Assembly: GCA_001592145.1 (NCBI GenBank)
Contig: BCWJ01000014.1
Location: 1 to 64,000 of the forward strand
Reading direction: 5' to 3'
DNA: 64,000 nucleotides
Source: Xylanimicrobium pachnodae JCM 13526 = NBRC 107786
GTDB taxonomy: Bacteria; Actinomycetota; Actinomycetes; Actinomycetales; Cellulomonadaceae
Every line of letters begins with the position of its first letter. Within the stretch, counting starts at the first letter, position 1. The notes under the pieces were generated by a model that was not told the origin of the DNA, did no database searches, and saw only the letters and a list, made by a program, of their open reading frames with translations. Below are positions 55,820-64,000 of this stretch, piece after piece. A program made the translations under genes and the position numbers.

Positions 55820-58800
55820 TCACCGCATGGCGCCTCCTCGTGTGGGGGCGCCGCGGCCGGTGCGGCTGCGTCGCAGGAGTAGGAGGCCGCCCGCGGCGAG
55901 GGCGGTCACGGTGGCGATGAACGCGGCGAGGTTGCCGCCCGTCATCGGCATGACCGGCGGGCTCGGGTCGGGCCGGGAGGCGTTGGTGACGCGGACGGTC
56001 ACCCGGTTCGAGTTGGCCTCGGTGACCGTGTAGGCATTGTCGGCGCAGGAGTCCGTGGCAAAGCCGCGTTCGGTGCACGTGACGAGCTGCTTGGTGCCGT
56101 TCCAGAAGGTCACCTTCACCAGGTTCTGGTCCCAGCGGTCGTCGAGCTTTTCGAAGTCCTCAGTCACGGTGACGACGTCGCCGACGTCGACGGTGGTGAT
56201 GCGCTGCTGCTCCGAGCTGTTGCCGTAGCTGGAGGTGAACTCCTTGGTGGCGCTCGTCGAGGTCCCGTCGGGGTGGGTGACCGTGTAGCCGAGCGTGAAC
56301 CGCAGGATGTCCGGGGCGGTGGCCAGCTCTTGCCGGTCGTAGTAGCCCAGCGCCTTGTACAGGGAGAACGCGGCCGGCGCCACTGCCGTGTTGGTCAGGG
56401 TGACGGTGACCGGCTCGTTCTTCGAGCTCAGCACGAACTCGTTCGTGGAGAACTGGGGCGTGCCCCACGTGACGCCCCACGCGGTGGACGGGGCCTTCTC
56501 CGTCAGGGTGATCGTGGTGCCCTCGGGGTACACGGCGCTCGTGACCACCTCGCCGTTCGCGGCGACCGTGAGTGTGTCCTCGCACGTGTTGTCCGACTGG
56601 CCGCAGTTGTTCATCTGCGTGCCGAACAGGGTCGCCTTGTAGGTGACGGTGAACTCACCGTCCGAGGGCACCAGGCCGGCACCCGTGCCCTGCACCACCT
56701 TGATCAGGTCGAAGCTCAGCGGCGCCTTGACCAGCGTGTTCGTCACGCTGACGGGAGTTTCGCCCGTCTTCACCGTCGTGGTGGTCGGGGAGTACGTGGC
56801 GGCCCACTCGTACCAGGCGTCGTCGTCGAGCTGGAGCGGTTCGGACGCCTCGTCCCAGGTGATGACCGTGCCCTCCGGGAACCAGAGCTGGTCGCAGGTC
56901 TCGACGTCGTCGGTGTCCGTGCAGGTCCGGATCGGAGTCGCTTCGGCGTCGTCGCCGACGGGGACGACGAGCGTGCCCGTCGCGCTGCGCGGCACCAGCA
57001 CCATGGCGTCGCCCCGCTCCACGTAGCCGTCCGTCGTCGCCGACCAGCGGAACGTGACCTCCTCCGGCAGGTCCACCGACGTCGGGACCTCCTCATCGAA
57101 CGTCTTGGTGATCGTCGCCGAGCCGACCGTGGTCACGGCGTTCGTGATCTCCGCGACCGGGTTCTCGGTGGTGGCCGTCAGGAGGAACGACGCCGACGGC
57201 CCGGCGTCCGTGGTGAAGCTGGTGCGGGTGTACCCGTCGAACGCGTACCGGGGGGCGTCCCACGCCCAGACGGAGCCGAGTGAGACCGCCGTGAAGCTGG
57301 GGACGCTGCCCGCCGCGGCGTGTGCCTGGCGCAGGACCCCGGACGCGCCGGCGGTGACGTCCAGGTCCGTGGTCGTGTACATGCCGGGCCGCTCCGTGAT
57401 CGTGCAGACCGCGCCGTACGGGACGTCCGGGATCGTGATCCCGCCTTCGTCCTGTTGCCGCACCCACCAGGTTGCGTTCACCAGCAGGTAGTCGTCGAAC
57501 CCGAGCCACCACTCGTCGTCCGTCAGATCGATGCCGAAGCGGCCCACGTTGTCCACGTGCATGCACCGCAGGTTGCCGACGGCGAAGAGGGTGGACAGTT
57601 GGCCGGCCTTCTCGGCGTCGACGCCGGGCTCGGTGACCGTCGTGGTGACCGTGATCGACCCCGCCGCCGACGCCGTGACGGGGGAGAACCACCACGGGTA
57701 GTTGTGCGCCTCGGCGTGGCCCAGAAGGCTCGTGCCCTCGGCGTCAGGGTTGCAGATGTTGTTGCTCGCGTCGGGGAAGCCATCCTCGCCGACGTACAGC
57801 GGGCAGTCGTCCGGGTGCTCGGCCCACTCGTAGGTGTCGGTCATGGTCCAGGCACCGCCCACGTACTGGCGGCCGTTCAGGGACACGTTTTCCGTGGTCA
57901 GGCTGCCCTTCGGGATGAGCAGGCTGCCCAGGAAGTTCACGCCCAGGCCGTCCGAGCTGATCGACACGGAGGTGCCGTCGGGGAAGTTCCACATCAGGGC
58001 GCTGGCCACGATGCCCAGATCCTTGTGCCACGTGTTGTTGCCGCTGGCGTAGAGCTGTTCGTAGCCGAGCGTCTGGTCCGCCAGCGCGATCTCCTGGAGG
58101 TTGTTCCAGGTAATGGCGGAGCCGGTCACGTTGATTACGGCCGGCGCCATCGACAGGATGTGGCCCGGCTCGCTCGGGTCGCTGGTCTGCAGGCCTTCGA
58201 TGACGAGCCTGGTCACGTTCGCCAGGTGGGCACCGTCGACCGTGAAGACGTAGAGGCCGTCTGCGTCAGGTGTCGCGTTCGAGGCGGAGAGCGTGAGTGT
58301 GCCGCCGACGGGCTCGACTCGCGTGGTGTCGGTGCTCCGACTCCCGAGCGAGGTCGACAGATCCTCGAGGGTCGTGCGAATCGTGCTCGTCGCGGTCTCG
58401 CCGCAGTAGGTGTCGTAGCTCTCGCCGACGTCTGCGAGCAGGACGCCGTTGACCGTCATCGTCGCGTTGTTCGTGATGCCGCCGCAGACGGCGAGGGCCA
58501 GGCCGTCCGGGCCGTTGTCGATGTGGGAGCCGAATGTGAGCTGCCCGTAGGTGAACCCGGCTGGAGTGTTCTGGTTCAGGTTGTCGACCACGACCGTGGC
58601 GCCTTCGAGCCCTGCCGCGTTCCCACTGAGCGTCAGGTTGCCGCCGATCCAGCGGGCGATGGCGCCGTCGGTGAACAGGGTGCCGTCGTTGTAGGTCCAC
58701 CCGGGCTCTAGCCCCGCACCCGGGGCCCACGGCTTTTGGTCGTCGTCGTCGTTCATGGCCAGGGCGTCGAGGAGCGCTCGGACTGCCTCACGGAGCTGGG

Positions 58801-61800
58801 TGTTCAGGTCGAGCAGGTCTTCGTACGGGGTCGCCTTCTCTGGCTCGTCCGTCACCACCCTGGAACAGGACACGGAGACGTTGTCGGCGTAGAAGACCAC
58901 CTTGCTGGCGAGGTTGCTGCCGGCCACCAGGCGGACGTAGTCGACACCCTGCGCGGGGATGGTCCAGGTGGACTTGATGGTTGCCCACGTGCCCTTGGCC
59001 ACGTAGGTGTTGCCGAGCCACTGGTACTGCTCCACGGGGTGCTTCGCGACGAATCGGATGTCCATCTGGGCGCTCGGCCCGTCTACGTAGCTGACGTCCG
59101 CCTCGAAGTAGCAGAGGTCGCCCGCGGTGAACTCGCTGGCCTCAAGGTCGAACCCCGACCAGTCGTTGCTGCGAGTGATCTCCAGGACCTTGCTGCCGTC
59201 GATGTCGTCGCGAGGGTCGTCGACCACCTTGAAGACTGCGCCGCCGTAGGTCTCGTAGAACCCCTGGGACTCTGTGCCGTCCTCGAAGTTGTACGTCAGG
59301 CTGGTGCTCTCCTTCTCGTGCGTCACCGCAGGGGTGTGGGTGAGCGCGTCCTCGCTGTCCGCGGCCAGGGCGTCGACGAGCTCGCGCGCCGAGCCGGCCA
59401 CGGCCTCGGTAAGTTCGCGGTTGGCCGCGGCGGCCTCCGCGTACGCGGCCATGGCCTCCTCGGCGTCGTCGAGTGTGGACTGGAGGATCGCCTCCGTGAG
59501 GTTCTGCACGGCGGCGCGGAGCTGCGCCTCAGCGGCGTCGGCGATGGCCTGGGTCGCGTTGGCCCCGGCCCGCAGGAAGTCGTTCGCGACCAGCAGCATG
59601 TCGAGCTCGCTCAGGGAGACGCCTGTGCCGACGAACTCACCCTTGTTGCGCAGGTCGATCAGGGCTTGGGCGGCCGCGCGCGCGTCGTCGTAGCCCGAGA
59701 AGTCGTTCTGCACCCGAACGGTGAGCGTGGCTGATGCCGGGCCCTGGGAGGCGATGATCGTGACCTCCCACACGCCCTCGCCGGTCAGGACATCGGCGCT
59801 GATGGTGGCCGCGCCAGCGCCCTCGTCGCTGTCGACGACCGCAAGGTAGGTGTCAGGGAAGGCCAGCGAATCGGCATCGCCCTGCACCGCCGTCATGCGG
59901 ACGGTGAGGTCGCCGACCACGAGGTCGCTCCACTCGATGCCCACGGTGCTCCCGGGCTTGAGGACGACGTCTTCCCCTGGGCCAGTGATCGTGATTGACG
60001 GGGTGATGGACGTGCCGTCCCCGCCCGTCACCGAGATCTGCGTCGCGGCGTCGTAGCTCACGGCCCGGATCGTCAGGGTGCCGGCGATGCCGTGGGGGAT
60101 GGCCGTCTCGGTGGTGAAGCTCCCGTTGGCCTTGGTGCTGACCGTCAGGGTGCCGACCACGTTGCCGAACTCGTCCGCGTACTGCAGGAGCACGGTGCTC
60201 TTGCCCGCGAACCCGGTGCCCGAGAGTGTGAAGAGCTCGCCGGTGGTCACCGCCGGCTTCGACGCCGTGAGCGTCGACTGGTCTGGCGCGACCACCGTGA
60301 TCGTCGTGGTGGCGGCCTGCTGCGACTTGGCGCCACGCGCGGTGACGGTGAGGGTGCCGAGCTTGGCCGTCGCCGGAACCGTGACGGTGACCGTGTCGGG
60401 AGCCACTCCAAGCGCCCCGCTCGGGCTCGCGAACACGTTTGCGGGGGTGACGGTGTACCCGTCTGCGTTGCCGAACGACAGAGTGATCGACTCGGACGGC
60501 GTGAACCGCACACCGGAGATCGTGAAGGTCTTCCCCTGGGCCACGGTCTCCGCCGACGCGGTGATGGTGGGATCGGCCGACTCCCGCACCTCGACCGTGG
60601 CCTCACTCTGCCGGCTCCACTGGTTCGCGTAGAGGATCCACTCCGTGGGAGTAGTGGGGGCGCTGACCGTGATCGTGAACCGGCCCTCGTCGTCGGTCTT
60701 GATGTCCCAGCTCATCCAGGTGGGGCTGTACGCGTACAGCATGAGCCCTTCCGAGGCGATGAAGCCGCTGCCGGAGATGGTGACCGGCCCGCCGGCCACC
60801 GTCGACGTCGTGACCGCCTCGATCGACGGGTAGGCGAGCTCGACGTTGTAGCTCGCCGTGTCGCCGTCCGTAGTGGTGGCCGTAACGATGACGGCGTGAT
60901 TGTCGAGGTCGTACGGCGTCCAATAGCTGGGGAACGTCAGCGATGTGTAGGTGAACGTGCCGTCCGCGTCCGTGCGCAGGGTGACTTCCGTGAACCAGTC
61001 ACCGTTGTGGTCAACCTCCAGGGTCACGTCCACCCCGGCCGCGAACCCTGATCCGTAGGCGATGACCTGGTCCCCGGGGACGATGTCGTAGTCGTCGAAG
61101 ATCTCCAGCCTCGGCTCGGCAGGTGCGTCGGATGCGGTGACCGTCACCGACGTCGACGCGGTCAGCGGGTCGGTGCCCGGGCCGGTCGCCGTGATCACCC
61201 ATCCATTGGTCGGCACCGCCGGGGCGATCAACGACGTGCTGATGTTCCCCTCGGCGCTCGCGGTCGTGGTGACCGACGTCGTCAGTGGGCCGCCGACCGT
61301 CACCGTCGAGCCGGGGAGGAAGCCCTGCCCCGTGACGGAGACCCTTCCCCAGCGGAGAACCTCCGACGGCGCCGCGATCGTGGGCGCGATGATCTCGATG
61401 TCGGCCGACACGGAGGTCCCGCTGACGCTGCCGGTCGCCGTGACCTGGAGCTCCCCGGCCTCGACCGTGGGAGGCAGCACTACCGACTGGCTCTGGGCGA
61501 CACCCTTGCTGTTGGCGGTGCCGACGCTCGCCGAACCCCCGGTCAGGGGCTCGTCGTTCTGGCTGAAGGAGACCGTGACCGGCTCGTCCGAGTCGAAGTT
61601 GGCCCCGGTGACGGTCACGGTGTCACCGGGGGCGAACGCGCCATCCCCGTCGGTAACGGTCAGCGTCGCGGGCCCTACCTCTTCCACCACGATGTCGTCG
61701 ACGAGGATCGTGTACTCCGCCGTCGGGGTCGCACCGCCATCGCTGGTGATGGTCTGGGTGACGTTCTCCGTACCCAGGTAGACCGTTGTCGTGTCCTTAC

Positions 61801-62515
61801 CGGCCAGCCACAGGCCCGTGACTTCCGTCCACTCCGTCGCGTTGATGGCGGAGTTCCCGATCCAGATGTACCCGGGCTTGCTGACGAACCGGACCTGGGG
61901 CGTCTTGTTGGCCCCGGTGAGCGGTTCGGCCAGGCGCGCGCGCATCGTGAAGCGGTACCGCGTTCCCTCGTTCAGGTCCCCGGTCGGCGACTCGATGCTG
62001 TCGTAGTCCTTCGTGCGGGTGATCTTCAGGACGTTGTTACCGGGCTCGTCAGGGTCTGTGGCGATATCCAGCGCGGCCGGACTGCCGTGCTCGTGCCAAC
62101 CTCGGAGGTAGAGGTAATCGCACGCAGTGCTCGTGCAGGGCGCCGTCGTGGGAGTCGAGCTCGGGCTCGGGCTCGGTGTCGGCTCCTCCTCGGTACCGCC
62201 GACGGTCTCCTCGCCGCTCTCTGCCATTACCGGGGCGTCGCCAGCCTCGGGGGCTTCGGTCTCGTCGGGCGTCGGCACGTCGGTTGCGGTGCCGGTGTCG
62301 GCCGGTTCCGCCGCGGCGCTCTCTGACGGCGCCGCGTCCTCGAAATCGAGGCGCCAGATCTCGGTGGCGGGGGCCTCCGCCTCCGCGTCGGGAGCCAGGA
62401 TGGTCTCGGTCGCCACGAAGCCGCCGAAGGTGAGCACCACCGCAGTCACGGCACCTGAGGCCCGGCGCAGCATCAGCCGCGCCGTTGGCCTCCTGGCGTG
62501 ATGCAAGATGCTCAT
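55820..62515 (-). CDS. Very large cell-wall-anchored pilus tip adhesin with CBM-like modules
   Basis: The 2231-residue product has a signal segment (to about 45), an acidic Ser/Thr/Pro linker, a CBM4/9-like module (about 136-282), a run of Ig/IPT-like repeats (about 285-935), an Ala-rich helical section (about 940-1057), a second CBM-like module (about 1072-1217), a choice-of-anchor-A-like domain (about 1270-1580) and several DUF5979-like Ig domains. It ends in the sorting signal MPMTGG (2189-2194), a helix and Arg tail. It would bind a polysaccharide or host surface and be joined by the sortase. Start chosen for GGAGG 4 bases before the ATG. Domain names come from pattern, not search. Confidence 0.8.
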   Translation of the reverse strand: MSILHHARRPTARLMLRRASGAVTAVVLTFGGFVATETILAPDAEAEAPATEIWRLDFEDAAPSESAAAEPADTGTATDVPTPDETEAPEAGDAPVMAESGEETVGGTEEEPTPSPSPSSTPTTAPCTSTACDYLYLRGWHEHGSPAALDIATDPDEPGNNVLKITRTKDYDSIESPTGDLNEGTRYRFTMRARLAEPLTGANKTPQVRFVSKPGYIWIGNSAINATEWTEVTGLWLAGKDTTTVYLGTENVTQTITSDGGATPTAEYTILVDDIVVEEVGPATLTVTDGDGAFAPGDTVTVTGANFDSDEPVTVSFSQNDEPLTGGSASVGTANSKGVAQSQSVVLPPTVEAGELQVTATGSVSGTSVSADIEIIAPTIAAPSEVLRWGRVSVTGQGFLPGSTVTVGGPLTTSVTTTASAEGNISTSLIAPAVPTNGWVITATGPGTDPLTASTSVTVTASDAPAEPRLEIFDDYDIVPGDQVIAYGSGFAAGVDVTLEVDHNGDWFTEVTLRTDADGTFTYTSLTFPSYWTPYDLDNHAVIVTATTTDGDTASYNVELAYPSIEAVTTSTVAGGPVTISGSGFIASEGLMLYAYSPTWMSWDIKTDDEGRFTITVSAPTTPTEWILYANQWSRQSEATVEVRESADPTITASAETVAQGKTFTISGVRFTPSESITLSFGNADGYTVTPANVFASPSGALGVAPDTVTVTVPATAKLGTLTVTARGAKSQQAATTTITVVAPDQSTLTASKPAVTTGELFTLSGTGFAGKSTVLLQYADEFGNVVGTLTVSTKANGSFTTETAIPHGIAGTLTIRAVSYDAATQISVTGGDGTSITPSITITGPGEDVVLKPGSTVGIEWSDLVVGDLTVRMTAVQGDADSLAFPDTYLAVVDSDEGAGAATISADVLTGEGVWEVTIIASQGPASATLTVRVQNDFSGYDDARAAAQALIDLRNKGEFVGTGVSLSELDMLLVANDFLRAGANATQAIADAAEAQLRAAVQNLTEAILQSTLDDAEEAMAAYAEAAAANRELTEAVAGSARELVDALAADSEDALTHTPAVTHEKESTSLTYNFEDGTESQGFYETYGGAVFKVVDDPRDDIDGSKVLEITRSNDWSGFDLEASEFTAGDLCYFEADVSYVDGPSAQMDIRFVAKHPVEQYQWLGNTYVAKGTWATIKSTWTIPAQGVDYVRLVAGSNLASKVVFYADNVSVSCSRVVTDEPEKATPYEDLLDLNTQLREAVRALLDALAMNDDDDQKPWAPGAGLEPGWTYNDGTLFTDGAIARWIGGNLTLSGNAAGLEGATVVVDNLNQNTPAGFTYGQLTFGSHIDNGPDGLALAVCGGITNNATMTVNGVLLADVGESYDTYCGETATSTIRTTLEDLSTSLGSRSTDTTRVEPVGGTLTLSASNATPDADGLYVFTVDGAHLANVTRLVIEGLQTSDPSEPGHILSMAPAVINVTGSAITWNNLQEIALADQTLGYEQLYASGNNTWHKDLGIVASALMWNFPDGTSVSISSDGLGVNFLGSLLIPKGSLTTENVSLNGRQYVGGAWTMTDTYEWAEHPDDCPLYVGEDGFPDASNNICNPDAEGTSLLGHAEAHNYPWWFSPVTASAAGSITVTTTVTEPGVDAEKAGQLSTLFAVGNLRCMHVDNVGRFGIDLTDDEWWLGFDDYLLVNATWWVRQQDEGGITIPDVPYGAVCTITERPGMYTTTDLDVTAGASGVLRQAHAAAGSVPSFTAVSLGSVWAWDAPRYAFDGYTRTSFTTDAGPSASFLLTATTENPVAEITNAVTTVGSATITKTFDEEVPTSVDLPEEVTFRWSATTDGYVERGDAMVLVPRSATGTLVVPVGDDAEATPIRTCTDTDDVETCDQLWFPEGTVITWDEASEPLQLDDDAWYEWAATYSPTTTTVKTGETPVSVTNTLVKAPLSFDLIKVVQGTGAGLVPSDGEFTVTYKATLFGTQMNNCGQSDNTCEDTLTVAANGEVVTSAVYPEGTTITLTEKAPSTAWGVTWGTPQFSTNEFVLSSKNEPVTVTLTNTAVAPAAFSLYKALGYYDRQELATAPDILRFTLGYTVTHPDGTSTSATKEFTSSYGNSSEQQRITTVDVGDVVTVTEDFEKLDDRWDQNLVKVTFWNGTKQLVTCTERGFATDSCADNAYTVTEANSNRVTVRVTNASRPDPSPPVMPMTGGNLAAFIATVTALAAGGLLLLRRSRTGRGAPTRGGAMR

Positions 62516-62930
62516 CGGTCCTCCTAGCCGCTCGGGGGGCCCCGGCGATGGGCTGAGCATGCGTGGTTGCACGGGCCGCGAGCCGGGCCGCTCGGCACTA
62601 TGTGATCGGTCCTGGCGCCCGCCGGCCGTGGCGGGAGGTGCCGATCGGAAGCGTGGTGCAGGGGCGCCGTCGGCCTCGTCCGACCGTCCGTTCGGGGAGT
62701 TGCTCTGGCACTCGGCAAAGTGGCTGGTCAGGAGCGTGTCTACGGCGTGTCGTCGCGGTGGTCATCGGGCTTCTTGGTGACGCCCGGTCGGGAAGGCTTG
62801 GGGCGGCTGGCACGGAGGTGGCGTGCGTGACAGCTCGCAGACGCTTCGGCCGCTGGCGCCGAATCGTTCTTGCCGTGGTGCGGGGTTCCGCGGGCCCGTC
62901 GGTGTCGGATGCGCGTCCTACGCTCGTCTC
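62516..62930. other. 415-base gap between divergent pilus operon and uvrB
   Basis: No gene is supported here. The pilus promoter should lie on the minus strand, where ACATAG-type sequence (minus-strand image of 62600-62606) is only a weak -10 candidate, leaving a leader near 80 bases. The uvrB promoter is at the other end. The rest shows nothing I can name. Confidence 0.4.
62919..62924 (+). promoter_or_regulatory. Candidate -10 box (TACGCT) of leaderless uvrB
   Basis: TACGCT ends 6 bases before the uvrB ATG, the same leaderless spacing seen for several other genes. No actinobacterial LexA box was found in the 100 bases upstream. Confidence 0.45.
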
Positions 62931-64000
62931 ATGCGTCCCGTCACCGACCTCCAGCGCACCGTGGCCCCGTTCGAGGTCATCAGCGAGTACCAGCCGTCAG
63001 GCGACCAGCCGACGGCGATCGCCGAGCTGACCCGGCGCATCCAGGCGGGGGAGAAGGACGTGGTGCTGCTGGGTGCCACGGGTACGGGTAAGTCGGCGAC
63101 GACGGCGTGGCTCATCGAGAAGCTGCAGCGCCCCACCCTGGTGATGGCGCCCAACAAGACGCTCGCCGCGCAGCTCGCCACCGAGTTCCGGGAACTCCTG
63201 CCCAACAATGCGGTCGAATACTTCGTCAGTTATTACGACTACTACCAGCCCGAGGCGTACATCGCGCAGACGGACACCTACATCGAGAAGGACTCCTCGA
63301 TCAACGACGAGGTGGAACGCCTGCGCCACTCCGCGACGTCGAGCCTGCTCACGCGCCGCGACGTCGTTGTCGTCGCCTCCGTGTCCTGTATCTACGGACT
63401 GGGCACGCCGCAGGAGTACGTGGACCGCATGGTGCGCCTCGACGTAGGCGACGTCGTCGACCGGGACCAGCTGCTGCGGCGCTTCGTGCAGATGCAGTAC
63501 ACGCGCAACGATGTCGCGTTCACGCGCGGCACGTTCCGGGTGCGCGGCGACACCGTGGAGATCATCCCGGTGTACGAGGAGCTGGCGGTGCGCATCGAGT
63601 TCTTCGGTGACGAGATCGAGTCGATCCAGACCCTGCACCCCCTGACCGGCGAGGTGGTGCGCACCGAGCAGTCCGTGTACCTGTTCCCCGCCACGCACTA
63701 CGTGGCCGGCCCGGAACGCATGGAACGCGCGATCACCGGGATCGAGAAGGAGCTCGAGGAACGTCTCGCCGTCCTGGAGAAGCAGAACAAGCTGCTCGAG
63801 GCGCAGCGGCTGCGCATGCGCACCACCTACGACATCGAGATGATGCGGCAGATCGGATCCTGCTCCGGCATCGAGAACTACTCGCTGCACATCGACGGGC
63901 GCGAACCGGGCACCCCGCCCAACACGCTGCTCGACTACTTCCCCGAGGACTTCCTGCTCGTCATCGACGAGTCCCACGTCACCGTGCCGCAGATCGGGGC
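62931..64000 (+). CDS. uvrB: Excinuclease ABC subunit B (partial, 3' end outside window)
   Basis: UvrB is the damage-verifying helicase of nucleotide excision repair. The visible 356 residues begin [16 protein letters not shown] and include [14 protein letters not shown], Walker [12 protein letters not shown], the [14 protein letters not shown] segment, the beta-hairpin [10 protein letters not shown] that inserts beside the lesion, and the Walker B-type DESHVT near the edge. The rest of the gene lies beyond the window. It is divergent from the pilus operon. Confidence 0.96.
   Translation, partial: MRPVTDLQRTVAPFEVISEYQPSGDQPTAIAELTRRIQAGEKDVVLLGATGTGKSATTAWLIEKLQRPTLVMAPNKTLAAQLATEFRELLPNNAVEYFVSYYDYYQPEAYIAQTDTYIEKDSSINDEVERLRHSATSSLLTRRDVVVVASVSCIYGLGTPQEYVDRMVRLDVGDVVDRDQLLRRFVQMQYTRNDVAFTRGTFRVRGDTVEIIPVYEELAVRIEFFGDEIESIQTLHPLTGEVVRTEQSVYLFPATHYVAGPERMERAITGIEKELEERLAVLEKQNKLLEAQRLRMRTTYDIEMMRQIGSCSGIENYSLHIDGREPGTPPNTLLDYFPEDFLLVIDESHVTVPQIG

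Noticed and set aside
62861-62869. GAATCGTTC before uvrB as a possible SOS box
   Set aside because: The actinobacterial LexA consensus has TCGAAC and GTTCGA half-sites 4 bases apart; this 9-base palindrome does not match.
1-64000. CRISPR arrays, insertion sequences, integrases, rRNA genes
   Set aside because: None seen: no regularly spaced repeats, no transposase or integrase motifs, and only one tRNA.

Overview
The window is chromosomal DNA of a high-GC actinobacterium. The strongest marker is a complete Pup-proteasome locus (trmI, mpa, dop, pup, prcB, prcA, pafA). Many start codons are GTG, stop/start overlaps of the ATGA or GTGA type are common, and TANNNT -10 boxes often sit 6-8 bases before a start codon, as in leaderless actinobacterial genes. 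Together with the gene content this points to the order Micrococcales, perhaps a Cellulomonadaceae or Promicromonosporaceae member. The family assignment is inference; no rRNA gene is present to test it.

Region by region. 0-8.8 kb: protein tagging and degradation (Pup ligase, depupylase, ATPase, 20S core), ending with an FKBP-type lipoprotein. 8.9-20.2 kb: hisF, a two-gene heterodimeric ABC exporter, hisI, then trpE, a trp-linked membrane protein, a small membrane protein, trpC, trpB, trpA and lgt. 20.3-28 kb: glutamate synthase gltBD and pyruvate kinase, closed by a 21-bp perfect hairpin. 28-30.7 kb: a tRNA-Leu(CAA) followed on the same strand by an HTH/LAGLIDADG-type protein, then the ANTAR regulator pdtaR and an acetyltransferase. 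30.3-47 kb: housekeeping and transport genes on both strands (thioesterase, polA, DUF368, DUF2200, a DMT-type permease, a methyltransferase, pfkA, rpsA, a Nudix hydrolase, a frameshifted NAD-epimerase-like gene, an ABC exporter divergent from a MarR regulator, coaE, glgP).

From about 47 kb the DNA looks accessory. It holds a 41-residue membrane protein gene, an unrecognised polytopic membrane protein with terminal cysteine pairs, a HipA/HTH toxin-antitoxin-like pair, and a start-less relic of the 41-residue gene. After that comes a minus-strand sortase-assembled pilus operon of four genes. Its first gene encodes a 2231-residue surface protein with two carbohydrate-binding-like modules, a long run of Ig-like domains, a choice-of-anchor-A-like domain and a C-terminal sorting signal. 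Two paralogous pilins and a class C sortase follow. The window ends inside uvrB.

The most unusual items are the CBM-bearing pilus tip with non-LPXTG sorting motifs and an intra-operon hairpin, the tRNA-linked LAGLIDADG protein, the duplicated tiny membrane protein that brackets the hipBA and membrane-protein segment, the frameshift in the epimerase-like gene, and a pair of TGCAAGA repeats one 20-bp step apart at the glgP promoter. All functions are read from sequence motifs and family knowledge; nothing was searched against a database.
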